This document shows, one piece after another, positions 31,378-39,549 of a stretch of 39,559 bases of DNA (position 1 is its first letter; each line of letters starts with the position of its first letter). The notes under the pieces are model-generated. The model was not told the DNA's origin, searched no databases, and was given only the letters and a program-made list of their open reading frames with translations. This stretch comes from Solirubrobacterales bacterium (GTDB taxonomy: Bacteria; Actinomycetota; Thermoleophilia; Solirubrobacterales; Solirubrobacteraceae). A program made the translations under genes and the position numbers. The stretch covers positions 1 through 39,559 of the forward strand of contig JAOPZM010000025.1 in NCBI GenBank assembly GCA_025964115.1, written 5' to 3'.

Positions 31378-31438
31378 CGGACATGCGGCGCGGAGACTGC
31401 GCCTGCAGGCAATCCGACACCCAACGATTGGAGCCACC

Positions 31439-31870
31439 ATGGACCCCCGCGACACACCCGCTGCCAGGCAGCCTCCCAGCCTCTCGCCGGAGCAACTCGA
31501 TGCCCGTGCGCTCGCCAGAAGCCGGCGCTCGGCGATGCGCCGTCGAGTCCATCGCATCCGCCGGGGCATCGCCGGGCTCGCCGCCGCGCTGTTCTCAGCC
31601 GCGTTCCTTGCCGTGTATGTGCAGCTCGCCTCGGGACACGACCCGGCGCTGTCCACGAAAAAAGGCACGACGGCCGCGAGCACCTCGATCGTCGCTGGCA
31701 CCGCCGCCAGCAAGAGCACCGCCGAAAAGAGCGCGGCCGAAAAACGGGCCACAGCGGAATCGTCGACGAGCTCATCCTCCGCCAGCAAGGAATCCTCGAG
31801 CGAATCGAGTTCCGCCGGTAGCAAAGAATCGAGCCAGGGCACCTCGGCCGTCACCACCTCGCAGTCATGA
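31439..31870 (+). CDS. Small single-pass membrane protein with Ser-rich tail
   Basis: A 143-residue protein. A basic N-terminal region (ALARSRRSAMRRRVHRIRRG) precedes one membrane helix (IAGLAAALFSAAFLAVYVQLA). SGHDPAL and a low-complexity Ser/Ala/Glu/Lys/Thr tail of about 75 residues follow, outside the cell by the positive-inside rule. No enzyme domain is visible, in particular no FMN-binding domain. Its stop overlaps the ApbE start by four bases. Such a small protein in an ApbE operon could be an anchor, or a carrier whose domain has been lost; similar short proteins seem to occur in related clusters. GGAG before the ATG supports the start. Confidence 0.68.
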   Translation: MDPRDTPAARQPPSLSPEQLDARALARSRRSAMRRRVHRIRRGIAGLAAALFSAAFLAVYVQLASGHDPALSTKKGTTAASTSIVAGTAASKSTAEKSAAEKRATAESSTSSSSASKESSSESSSAGSKESSQGTSAVTTSQS

Positions 31871-32859
31871 GACCCCAGACCGAGATCAGCGAGACGTTCG
31901 AGTGCTTCGGCTCGACGTGCGAGGCCTTCGTGATCGGCTCCGGGCGGGCAGGCTCAGCACGCGAGGCCAGCGAGCTGGTCAGGCGCAAGCTGCTGAGCTG
32001 GCATCTGCGCTTCTCGCGCTTCCTCGCCGACAGCGAGCTCTCTCGCCTGAACGGCGACCCGCGGGAGCTTGTGCCGCTGAGCCCGTTGATGGCTCGCCTG
32101 ACCAACGCAGTGGTGACCGCCGGATCGCTGACCGGCGGTCTCGTCGATGCGACCCTGATCGACCAGATCGAGCATGCCGGCTACGTTCGTGACCTGCACA
32201 CGGGACTCGCGCTGGCGGACGCTTTGGAGCTCGCCCCCCGGCGCAAACCCGCCGCGCCGGCGAGCTCGCCCGGCTGGCAGCAGCTAGACGTGGACCTCGC
32301 GGAGTGCAGCGTGCGGCGCCCTCCTGCGGTCAAGCTGGACAGCGGAGGCATCGCGAAGGGGCTGTTCGCGGACGTCCTCGCGAAGAGCCTCGCCAGCCAC
32401 GCGAGCTTTGCGATCAACTGCGCCGGCGACATCGCCATCGGCGGCGTCGAGGGGCTCACGCGCCCGGTCAGGGTCGAAAGCCCGTTCGATGGACACATAC
32501 TCCACACCTTCCGACTCGAGCGTGGCGGCATCGCGACGAGCGGCATCGGCCGGCGCAGCTGGCTCGACGCCGATGGGCGGCCGGCACACCACCTGCTGGA
32601 CCCGTCCACGGGTAAGCCCGCGTTCACGGGCGTCGTGCAGGTGACAGCGCTCGCGCCGGGGGCGCTGATGGCCGAGGTCCAGGCCAAGGCCGCGCTTCTC
32701 AGCGGGCCGAGCCGCGCGCCCAGGTGGCTGCCACACGGAGGCGTGATCGTGTTCGACGACGGCTCCCATCAGGTCATCGACCCACCCGGAGTGGTGACGC
32801 TCGGCCAGCTCTCAGCGTTCCGCCAGCGTCCTCGGACGCACGCCCTCGAGGATGCGTGA
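31867..32859 (+). CDS. apbE: FAD:protein FMN transferase (ApbE)
   Basis: A 330-residue ApbE. FSRFLADSELSRLN is the FAD-binding start, and VKLDSGGIAKGLFADVLA the core DxGGxxKG motif. NCAGDIAIGG and GGIATSGIGRRSW are the next blocks, and HHLLDPSTGKPA and VQVTALAPGALMAEVQAKAALLSG carry the conserved His and metal-binding region. ApbE attaches FMN through a phosphoester to Ser/Thr of exported redox proteins. No clear lipobox or signal peptide is seen, so export may differ from lipoprotein ApbEs. No FMN-binding substrate domain is encoded nearby. The ATG overlaps the preceding stop (ATGA). Confidence 0.92.
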   Translation: MRPQTEISETFECFGSTCEAFVIGSGRAGSAREASELVRRKLLSWHLRFSRFLADSELSRLNGDPRELVPLSPLMARLTNAVVTAGSLTGGLVDATLIDQIEHAGYVRDLHTGLALADALELAPRRKPAAPASSPGWQQLDVDLAECSVRRPPAVKLDSGGIAKGLFADVLAKSLASHASFAINCAGDIAIGGVEGLTRPVRVESPFDGHILHTFRLERGGIATSGIGRRSWLDADGRPAHHLLDPSTGKPAFTGVVQVTALAPGALMAEVQAKAALLSGPSRAPRWLPHGGVIVFDDGSHQVIDPPGVVTLGQLSAFRQRPRTHALEDA

Positions 32860-32860
32860 C

Positions 32861-33745
32861 ATGAGCACCTCCGTCTCCCCTCGCGCGCGTGGCCTCCTCA
32901 CATCAGCTTCGGCTCGCGACGACGCGCCGGCGGCCCCCGCCGTCGAGATCGTCATACCCGTTCACAACGAGCAGCAGGTGCTCGAGGCGAACGTTCGCAA
33001 GCTTCACCGCCACCTCCTCCGGGAGTTCACATTCACCTTTCAGATCACGATCGCCGACAACGCGAGCGCCGACACGACCCTCGAGGTGGCGCACGGGCTG
33101 GCCCGCGATCTCCCCGGGGTCACGGTCCTTCACCTCGACCGCAAGGGCCGCGGCCGGGCGTTGCGCGCGGCGTGGAGTCGCAGCGAGGCCGACGTGGTGG
33201 CCTATATGGACGTCGACCTGTCCACCGACCTCGCCGCCCTGGAGGACCTGCTGCTGCCGCTGCTGCAGGCTCGAGGGGACATCACGATCGGATCGCGGCT
33301 CGCGCCCGGCGCTCGAGTGACGAGAGGGGTGCGCCGCGAGCTGATCTCCCGCGCCTACAACCTGCTGTTGCACCTGCTCCTGGGCGTCGGCTTCTCCGAC
33401 GCCCAGTGCGGCTTCAAGGCGGCACGCCGTGAGGTGATCGCCGCGCTGCTCGACGACGTCGAGGATGAGTCCTGGTTCTTCGACACCGAGCTGCTCTACC
33501 TCGCGCAGCGGCGCAGGTTCGCGATCCGCGAGATCCCCGTTCGCTGGATCGAGGACGACGACTCGAGGGTCGACATCATCGCCGCCGCGCGTGAGGACCT
33601 GCACGGCATCATGCGCCTGCGAAGGGACGGACACAAGGAGACAGGGCTCCCCGAGAGCAGCCTCCTCGAGCAGGCGCGCCTGCGGCGAGCCGCAAGGCTG
33701 ATGGTCTCGTTCCGACGACGCGGCGTTCGCGATCAGGCCATCTGA
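32861..33745 (+). CDS. Family 2 glycosyltransferase (polyprenyl-phosphate sugar synthase-like)
   Basis: A 294-residue GT2 enzyme. VEIVIPVHNEQQVLEANVRKL opens the nucleotide-sugar fold; ITIADNASADTT carries the first Asp region and YMDVDLSTDLAAL the DxD-like metal site. DITIGSRLAPGARVTRGVRREL and DAQCGFKAARREV are the acceptor-side motifs of the dolichol-phosphate-mannose synthase type, and WFFDTELLYLAQRRRFAIREIPVRW the end. It would transfer a sugar to a polyprenyl phosphate at the inner membrane face. The next gene, a GT39-type enzyme, uses such lipid-linked sugars outside. ATG 32861 or the ATG nine bases earlier (32852), which overlaps ApbE, may be the start. Confidence 0.9.
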   Translation: MSTSVSPRARGLLTSASARDDAPAAPAVEIVIPVHNEQQVLEANVRKLHRHLLREFTFTFQITIADNASADTTLEVAHGLARDLPGVTVLHLDRKGRGRALRAAWSRSEADVVAYMDVDLSTDLAALEDLLLPLLQARGDITIGSRLAPGARVTRGVRRELISRAYNLLLHLLLGVGFSDAQCGFKAARREVIAALLDDVEDESWFFDTELLYLAQRRRFAIREIPVRWIEDDDSRVDIIAAAREDLHGIMRLRRDGHKETGLPESSLLEQARLRRAARLMVSFRRRGVRDQAI

Positions 33746-33750
33746 GCACC

Positions 33751-35799
33751 ATGTCGACACCCTCGATAGCAGCCCCCACAGCGCACGTCATCGAGCGCTC
33801 ACGGGCAGGCGGCGAGCGCCTGCACCGGCTCCTCCGGGGGAGCGAGGCAGACCCGGCGTGGTCGCGTCCGCTGCTGTGGCTCGTCGCGCTCCTCGCCGGC
33901 GTGCTGACGCTCTGGGGCCTGACCCGCAACGGGTATGCCAACACGTACTACGCCGAGGCCGCCCAGGCCGCGAGCCGGAGCTGGACGGCGTGGCTGACCA
34001 ACGCGATCGACGTGAGCGGGTCGGACAGCCTCGACAAGGGTCCGCTCTCGAACATGCTCATGGGGCTCTCCGGCCGCCTGTTCGGGTTCTCGAGCTTCAG
34101 CATGCTCCTGCCCGAGGCATTGTCCGGCATCGCCTCGGTGCTCCTCCTGCACAACCTCGTGAAGCGAACGCTTGGACACAGGGTGGCCCTCTTGGCGGCG
34201 CTGATGCTCGCCCTCACGCCGATCTTCGTCGCGATGAGTCGCTTCAACAATCCCGACGCGCTGCTCGTGCTATGCGAGGTGGCAGCCGCCTGGGCGCTCG
34301 TGCGGGCCCTCGAGTCCGGGCGCACGCGACACGTGGTCCTGTGCGGCGTGTTCGTCGGTCTCGCGTTCAACGTGAAGATGCTCCAGGCCTACCTGATCGT
34401 TCCCGGCCTGGCGCTCACCCTCCTGCTCGCGGGACGGGGAGCACTGCGAAGGCGCATGGCGCAGACGGCGGCCGGCGCGGGGGCGATGCTCGCGGTCAGC
34501 TTCGCCTGGTATGGGACGATGATGCTGCTGCCGGCCGCTGATCGCCCATGGGTGGGAGACACGACCGACAACTCCTGGCTGACGCTCCTGTTCGGCGCCA
34601 ACGGCCTCTCTCGCGTGTCCGGCGAAGGTGGCGGCGTCGGGACCAACTTCGGAGGCGAACCCGGCCTCCTGCGGATGTTCAACTCGGCCGTCGGCGGCCA
34701 GATCGCGTGGCTGCTCCCACTGGCCCTCGCTGGACTCGCGCTCGGGCTGTGGTCGCGTCGCCGCTCGGCGCGGGGCGACCTGGCACGCTCCGCGTACGTG
34801 CTGTGGGGAGCCTGGGGCCTGGTCTCATGGGCGGTCTTCAGCTTCTCCAAGGGCGTCTTCCACCCCTACTACACGACCGCGCTGGCGCCGGCCGTGGCTG
34901 TCCTCGCCGCCGGTGGCCTGGTCGTGATGTGGGACCGCTCGCGGCGCTCGGCCCGATGGGCCGCCGCTCTCTCGCTGGCCGTTATCGGCACCGCGGCCCT
35001 CTCTGCGTCGCTGCTAGGCCGCTCGGCCGGCTTCGTGCCGTGGCTCGCGCCGCTCGCGGTCGCGCTCTCCCTGCTGGCGGCCGCCGCGCTGATGCTCCCG
35101 CACATGAGAGCTCTCGCCGGAGCGGCCCACCCGCCGCGTGCGAGCGCTCGTGTGGCCGCGATCGCCGCGTTGCTGGCGGTTCTTGCGGGACCCGCGTCCT
35201 ACTCCGTGGCCACGGCGGGCCGGTCACTCACAGGCAGCAATCCGCTCGCCGGCCCTGCCGCAGTCTCGGCCGCCGGGTTCGGCGGCGGCGCACCGACGGG
35301 TGGTGAGCGCGTGGCAAGCCGACATGGGACCCCACCTCTCGGCACGCCGCTCGGCACCGGGACGACCTCAGCCGGTCGCGGTGCGGCCTTCAACGGTGCG
35401 AGGGGCGCCGCCGCGGGGGGCATGGGCGAATCGGTGAGCAAGGCCACGATCAGCTACCTCGAGGCGCATCAGGGAGCCGCCCGCTTCATGGTCGCTGCAG
35501 TCGGCTCGCACACGGCCGCAGCCATCGCGCTTCAGAGCGGACGGAACGTGATCGACATGGGCGGCTTCATGGGCTCAGACCCGAGCCCGAGCCTCTCGCA
35601 GCTCAAGCAGCTGGTGAGCAGCGGGCAGTTGCATTACGTCCTGCTGAGCTCCACCCGCAACGGCGCCGGCGGCTTCGGCTTCTCGACCTCCGCCACTCAG
35701 GTACGCAACAGCTGGATCGAAAGCCACGGCAAGGTGATCAAGGTCGCCGGGGAGACCACCACGGGCGCGACGCTCTATCACCTCGCCGGCGCCGTGTAG
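33751..35799 (+). CDS. GT39-type membrane glycosyltransferase (ArnT/PMT-like)
   Basis: A 682-residue membrane glycosyltransferase of the GT-C fold. TRNGYANTYYAEAAQAAS is the first loop with the acidic/Tyr active-site region, and SDSLDKGPLSNMLMGLSGRLFGFS carries the conserved DKGP motif. LALTPIFVAMSRFNNPDALLVLCEVAAAWALVRAL and FNVKMLQAYLIVPGLALTLLL are family helices. FGANGLSRVSGEGGG matches the YkcB/ArnT-like actinobacterial branch, and FHPYYTTALAPAVAVLAAGG is also typical. About 11 helices are followed by an outer domain from about 560 (AHQGAARFMVAAVGSHTAAAIALQSGRNVIDMGGFMG). It should transfer a sugar from a polyprenyl carrier to a protein or polymer outside the cell, fed by the preceding GT2 gene, five bases upstream. 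Confidence 0.9.
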   Translation: MSTPSIAAPTAHVIERSRAGGERLHRLLRGSEADPAWSRPLLWLVALLAGVLTLWGLTRNGYANTYYAEAAQAASRSWTAWLTNAIDVSGSDSLDKGPLSNMLMGLSGRLFGFSSFSMLLPEALSGIASVLLLHNLVKRTLGHRVALLAALMLALTPIFVAMSRFNNPDALLVLCEVAAAWALVRALESGRTRHVVLCGVFVGLAFNVKMLQAYLIVPGLALTLLLAGRGALRRRMAQTAAGAGAMLAVSFAWYGTMMLLPAADRPWVGDTTDNSWLTLLFGANGLSRVSGEGGGVGTNFGGEPGLLRMFNSAVGGQIAWLLPLALAGLALGLWSRRRSARGDLARSAYVLWGAWGLVSWAVFSFSKGVFHPYYTTALAPAVAVLAAGGLVVMWDRSRRSARWAAALSLAVIGTAALSASLLGRSAGFVPWLAPLAVALSLLAAAALMLPHMRALAGAAHPPRASARVAAIAALLAVLAGPASYSVATAGRSLTGSNPLAGPAAVSAAGFGGGAPTGGERVASRHGTPPLGTPLGTGTTSAGRGAAFNGARGAAAGGMGESVSKATISYLEAHQGAARFMVAAVGSHTAAAIALQSGRNVIDMGGFMGSDPSPSLSQLKQLVSSGQLHYVLLSSTRNGAGGFGFSTSATQVRNSWIESHGKVIKVAGETTTGATLYHLAGAV

Positions 35800-35817
35800 A
35801 TCAGGCCCGCGCGCCGG

Positions 35818-36831
35818 TCATTCGAGCAGCTCCAGCACCGCCTGCTCGACGCGTGCACGCGTGCGCACGTCGTCGAGATCAGGGCCGTCGCGGGAGCCGC
35901 CGAGCGCCTCGGAGATCGTGTTGCCGGCGTGATAGCGGTCGATCACGCGGGGGTCGATGTAGGAGGCACGGCAGACGGCGGGCGTGTTCCCCAGATAGGC
36001 TGCGACCGTCTTCACCCCAGCGCGGACGACGCGCTCGCGTGCCGCCCTGCCCCTCGGCTCCGCCGGCTCGACCGCGAGCGCCACGGCGGCCAGGACGGTG
36101 GCGTTCCATGTGCGGAAGTCCTTCGCCGTGAACTCCCCGCCGCTCGCCCGCTTGACGTAGTCGTTGACGTCTTCGGAGTGAATCTCGGCCCAGCTTCCGT
36201 TCGAGCGGTGAACGAACAGCTGCGCCCCTCCCCCGCGCCGGCCCTTCAGCGACGCTACGACCTCGAGAGCCGGTTCGTCACGGATTTCCTGCACGCGTCT
36301 CACACCGGACTTGGCCGTGTAGTCGAACACGAGCGCACCGTCACGAACGGACACATGACGCCTGAGCATCGTCGTGAGTCCGTAGGATTCGTTGCGTTCG
36401 GCATAGTCCTCCGTGCCGACCCGGAAGAAGCCCAGGTCGAGGAGCCTCACCACGCAAGCCAGGACCCTGCGCCGCGTCAGGCCCTCGCCCGCCAGGTCTT
36501 TCGCGACGCGCCGACGCAGCTTCGGAAGCGCCCTCCCGAATGAGGTCATCGAGTCGAACTTGAGGCGGTCGCGATGGGCTCGCCATCGGTCGTGATACAG
36601 GTACTGCTTGCGTCCGGCTGCGTCGATGCCCGTCGCCTGAAGGTGACCCTGCGGGTCAAGGCAGACCAATGCGTCGCGCCACGCCGGCGGGATCGCCAGC
36701 TGCGCGATCCTCGCAAGCACCTCGGGATCATCTACGCGGGCGCCATCCGGGTCGACGTATTCGAAGCCGCGGCCGCGGCGCCGGCGGCTGATCCCCGGGC
36801 TGGCACAGTCCGATCGGCGGAGTCTCGGCAC
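35818..36831 (-). CDS. DNA topoisomerase IB (poxvirus-like bacterial type)
   Basis: A 337-residue type IB topoisomerase, the normal length of the bacterial poxvirus-like group. The N-terminal domain has GFEYVDPDGARVDDPEVLARIAQLAIPPAW and ATGIDAAGRKQYLYHDRW. The catalytic domain has RVGTEDYAERNESYGLTTM (first Arg), the Lys region of LVFDYTAKSGV, DFRTWNAT (second Arg), GNTPAVCRASYIDPRV with the nucleophilic Tyr. It relaxes supercoils by a 3'-phosphotyrosine intermediate. GTG 36831 gives the usual N-terminus. It is divergent from the small DUF2795 gene and converges with the GT39 gene, with only 18 bases between the stops. Confidence 0.92.
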   Translation of the reverse strand: MPRLRRSDCASPGISRRRRGRGFEYVDPDGARVDDPEVLARIAQLAIPPAWRDALVCLDPQGHLQATGIDAAGRKQYLYHDRWRAHRDRLKFDSMTSFGRALPKLRRRVAKDLAGEGLTRRRVLACVVRLLDLGFFRVGTEDYAERNESYGLTTMLRRHVSVRDGALVFDYTAKSGVRRVQEIRDEPALEVVASLKGRRGGGAQLFVHRSNGSWAEIHSEDVNDYVKRASGGEFTAKDFRTWNATVLAAVALAVEPAEPRGRAARERVVRAGVKTVAAYLGNTPAVCRASYIDPRVIDRYHAGNTISEALGGSRDGPDLDDVRTRARVEQAVLELLE

Positions 36832-36972
36832 CGGCAGCCTCTACCCGGGGACTGGGCGTTTTGCACTCGGTGGCGGGAGCCTTGATGAAGGTTTGCCACG
36901 CGTGGCGCGCGGGAATGAGTGAGTGAGCGGACGTCCGGATCATCGACAGGGAAATCAAACGAGGAGAGTGAA

Positions 36973-37161
36973 TTGCTAGCCAACCCGATCGACATACAGC
37001 GCCATCTGAAAGGCGTGGATTACCCGGCGGACCGCGACGAGCTGTTGGAGACGGCCCGTTCGGAGGACGCCCCGCTCGAGGTTCTGGAGGCACTCGAAAG
37101 CCTTCCGGAGGACGAGGAGTTCGACGGCCCAGACCAGGTCATGGAGACGATCGAGCACTGA
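36973..37161 (+). CDS. DUF2795 small protein
   Basis: A 62-residue protein from TTG 36973: IDIQRHLKGVDYPADRDELLETARSED, then LEVLEALESLPEDEEFDGPDQVMETI, the whole DUF2795 domain. Function is unknown; the fold is a small helical domain that recurs in actinobacteria and cyanobacteria. GAGGAGAG four bases upstream supports TTG over the track's GTG 36919, which has no ribosome site and would add a Ser/Glu-rich stretch. Confidence 0.85.
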   Translation: MLANPIDIQRHLKGVDYPADRDELLETARSEDAPLEVLEALESLPEDEEFDGPDQVMETIEH

Positions 37162-37390
37162 GCCCGGCACGCGCGGGCGTCGCTGGGCCGTGACGCTGCG
37201 CCTCTCCGTTTCACGGTTTCACCAATAAGCCGGTGCGGGAGGAGCTGTTCTGCGTGGCTTGCGCGCGAACCATATCGTCGAGATGAAGAGCCGACGGTGC
37301 GCCTGTCGACTCGACAATCCTCTCCGGCACGCTGGAGACCGAGCAGACCGTGACCGCGAACGAGCGCGCCCAGCCGCCGCTCGGTATGCG

Positions 37391-38020
37391 TCAGGCTGCG
37401 GCCTCGGCGATCGCATGCGCGAGCGCGGCACGGCCATCGTGGAGCACCGGCTCGCCGTGGGAGACGAGTACGCGCTCGATCGGCAGCTCGAGCAGCGGCC
37501 CGAGTACGGCTGCCAGCCCGGGCCGGTTGACGTGGACGCCCTCGAGCCAGCTCTGCGGACACAGGCGTAGGCCGACGCCCGACACCACGATCAGCCGATC
37601 GCCGGCCACGAGCGTCGAGACCGCCGGCAGCCAGAACAGCGTCTCGCCGGCCCCTCGCAGCGGCCGCGGCTTGACGCCCGCCGGTATGGCGTTCCAGGCT
37701 CTCGTCGTGTTGGGCCGGTAGCGCTCGGCGAGCTCCTCGCGGTCGCGGCGGTGCCAGTGGATCGTCGTGAGGATGCTGACCGGGCGCCCGTCTACGCGCC
37801 CGTCGAGCCATCGCAGGAAGTCCTCGCGCCCTACCGAGGGGAGCAGCGGATCGATGAGCGTGACGACATCGGGCTGCTCGTAGAGGACGGACCCGACCAT
37901 CTGGCCCCAGTCACCCGAGCTTCCGGGCTCGGCCGTCGGACTCCAGTCGGGGTGGGGCGCGGTCCAGCGGACCAGGCCGGGGACGATCTCCACTGCCTCG
38001 CCGGAGGGGCTCGTGTTCAC
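37391..38020 (-). CDS. Metallo-beta-lactamase-fold-like protein with reduced metal motif
   Basis: A 209-residue protein from GTG 38020, whose start overlaps the TetR stop (GTGA), so translation is coupled. VEIVPGLVRWTAPHPDWSP, VTLIDPLLPSV, VSILTTIHWHRRDREELAERY and DRLIVVSGVG with LVSHGEPVL have the order of an MBL-fold hydrolase. The usual HxHxDH is reduced to HWHRRD, so metal binding is doubtful or different. I infer a hydrolase-like or degenerate protein controlled together with the TetR gene. The track start 42 bases upstream lies inside TetR and is unlikely. Confidence 0.72.
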   Translation of the reverse strand: MNTSPSGEAVEIVPGLVRWTAPHPDWSPTAEPGSSGDWGQMVGSVLYEQPDVVTLIDPLLPSVGREDFLRWLDGRVDGRPVSILTTIHWHRRDREELAERYRPNTTRAWNAIPAGVKPRPLRGAGETLFWLPAVSTLVAGDRLIVVSGVGLRLCPQSWLEGVHVNRPGLAAVLGPLLELPIERVLVSHGEPVLHDGRAALAHAIAEAAA

Positions 38021-38595
38021 GAGCCGTGGGACAAGGCCGAACGGACAGCCGCGACGGCGCAAGCACCCGCGTGCTCGAGCGGCTCGGTGCTGCGCATTGC
38101 GCGGCTGAAGATGAACGCGCCCTCGAGCAGGCAGAGCATCGAGAGCGCCAGCTCGCGAGCCTGTTCGTGCGGGATCCCGCCGGCCACGAAGTACGCGCTC
38201 GCTGCGTCGATCCAGCTGTCGAAGACCTCGGCGGTCGCCTTGCGCAGCGGGTCATTGGTGCTTGCGACCTCCAGCGCGACCGTGGCGATCGGGCACGCGT
38301 CGGCGTAATCGGTTTCGCGCAACGTCTCCGCCGCACCGCTGAAGAAGTCGCCGACCGCCGTGATCGGATCCGGCGCCTGCATCGCGATGGTCGCGAACAG
38401 CTGGAGATACAGACCGCCCGACCAGCGAATCACCTCCTCGCCGAGCTGCTCCTTCCCACCAGGGAAGAAGTGGTAGAGGGAGCCGAAGGGGGCGCTCGCC
38501 ATCGCGGCGATCTGCTTGACGCCGGTGCCCGTGTACCCCTGTCGGCGAAACAGCTCGGCGCTCGAATCCATGATCCGTTCCTTGGTGTCAGTCAC
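38017..38595 (-). CDS. TetR-family repressor, LmrA/YxaF-like
   Basis: A 192-residue TetR regulator of the LmrA/YxaF type. The helix-turn-helix is TKERIMDSSAELFRRQGYTGTGVKQIAAMASAPFGSLYHFFPGGKEQL, with the typical PGGK. The ligand domain has DACPIATVALEVASTNDPLRKATAEVFDSW and LCLLEGAFIFSRAMRSTEPLEHAG. The gene is divergent from the alpha/beta hydrolase at 38690 and is translationally coupled to the MBL-like gene downstream. An operator-like repeat lies in the gap between the divergent genes, so it most likely represses both units. The ligand is unknown. Confidence 0.92.
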   Translation of the reverse strand: MTDTKERIMDSSAELFRRQGYTGTGVKQIAAMASAPFGSLYHFFPGGKEQLGEEVIRWSGGLYLQLFATIAMQAPDPITAVGDFFSGAAETLRETDYADACPIATVALEVASTNDPLRKATAEVFDSWIDAASAYFVAGGIPHEQARELALSMLCLLEGAFIFSRAMRSTEPLEHAGACAVAAVRSALSHGS

Positions 38596-38627
38596 CGCGA
38601 CCTCCGCTCTCGGCTGTTCGCTCAGAA

Positions 38628-38659
38628 TGATAGGCTCCTCTCACTAGAACGATCTATCA
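38628..38659. promoter_or_regulatory. Candidate TetR (LmrA/YxaF-type) operator
   Basis: TAGA-acga-TCTA at 38645-38656 resembles the inverted TAGA...TCTA sites of LmrA/YxaF-type repressors. It lies inside a wider pair, TGATAG (38628) and CTATCA (38654), between the divergent TetR and hydrolase genes. Confidence 0.58.
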
Positions 38660-38689
38660 AATCCGCGAAGCGACGGCCGGAGGTGCGCT

Positions 38690-39526
38690 ATGCCCGCGGT
38701 GGAGCTGACGGCAGGCACGATCGACTACGAGGACACGGGCGGAGACGGCCCTGTGATCGTTCTGCTGCACGGGCTGATCATGGACGGCTCGCTATGGCGT
38801 CACGTCGTCGAGGATCTGCGTGGCGACTATAGGTGCGTGCTGCCCACGCTGCCGCTAGGCGCGCATCGCCGGCCGATGCGAGCGGACGCCGACCTCTCGA
38901 TGCGTGGAATCGCCGAGATCGCGGGAGAGTTCATGGAGTCGCTGGATCTGCGTGACGTGACCCTGGCGATGAACGACTGGGGCGGGGCCCAGCTGCTGGT
39001 CGGCGGCGCGCACGACGGGCGCATCTCTCGGCTTGCCCTCTGCTCGTGCGAGGCCTTCGACAACGTACCGCCGAAAGGGGCTGCCCGAATGCTCCCCTAT
39101 CTCGCGCGCGTGCCGGGCGGCCTGGCCGCCGCGCTGCTGCCGTTTCGCTTCGATCGGCTGCGACGGCTGCCGATGACCTACGGACCGCTGAGCAAGCGGC
39201 CCGTGCCGCGGGAGGTGATGGACCTTTGGTTCGCTCCGGTGGCCGAGCAGCGGGAGATCCGGCGTGACCTGAGGAAGTACGTAGCCAGCTCGGCGCAGGG
39301 TCGTCGCGATCTGATGGAGGCGACCGGCGCGCTCGGCTCCTTCGACCGCCCCGCGCTCGTTGCGTGGGCGACCGAGGACCGCCTGATGCCACGCGAGCAT
39401 GGACGCCGGCTCGCACAGCTGCTGCCGCAGGCGCAGCTGGTGGAGATCGCGGACTCCTACACGCTGATCCCGGAGGACCAGCCGGCGACGCTAGCCGCGA
39501 ACATCCGCGGGCTCATGTCCCGCTGA
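38690..39526 (+). CDS. Alpha/beta hydrolase, haloalkane-dehalogenase-like elbow, no catalytic His seen
   Basis: A 278-residue alpha/beta-hydrolase. VIVLLHGLIMDGSLWRHVV is the oxyanion region, and VTLAMNDWGGAQ is the nucleophile elbow with Asp (N-D-W-G-G), as in haloalkane dehalogenases, rather than Ser. PALVAWATEDRLMP is the acid strand. The end, where the catalytic His is expected in a D-x-G-H context, reads IADSYTLIPEDQPATLA without His. Relatives with the same DSYTLIPEDQP seem common in actinobacteria, so this is probably a family trait and not a mutation. Activity is uncertain. It is the likely target of the divergent TetR repressor. A hairpin follows the stop. Confidence 0.85.
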   Translation: MPAVELTAGTIDYEDTGGDGPVIVLLHGLIMDGSLWRHVVEDLRGDYRCVLPTLPLGAHRRPMRADADLSMRGIAEIAGEFMESLDLRDVTLAMNDWGGAQLLVGGAHDGRISRLALCSCEAFDNVPPKGAARMLPYLARVPGGLAAALLPFRFDRLRRLPMTYGPLSKRPVPREVMDLWFAPVAEQREIRRDLRKYVASSAQGRRDLMEATGALGSFDRPALVAWATEDRLMPREHGRRLAQLLPQAQLVEIADSYTLIPEDQPATLAANIRGLMSR

Positions 39527-39529
39527 TCG

Positions 39530-39549
39530 GCAGGCGCACGTCCGCCTGC
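39530..39549 (+). terminator. Hairpin after the alpha/beta hydrolase
   Basis: GCAGGCG-cacgtc-CGCCTGC, a perfect 7-bp stem, begins four bases after the stop codon. It fits a terminator for the last gene. Confidence 0.52.

Noticed and set aside
37162-37390. Possible gene or RNA in the gap between DUF2795 and the MBL-like gene
   Set aside because: Only short shadow ORFs and a weak 5-bp hairpin (GCCCG/CGGGC) after the DUF2795 stop; nothing supports a feature.
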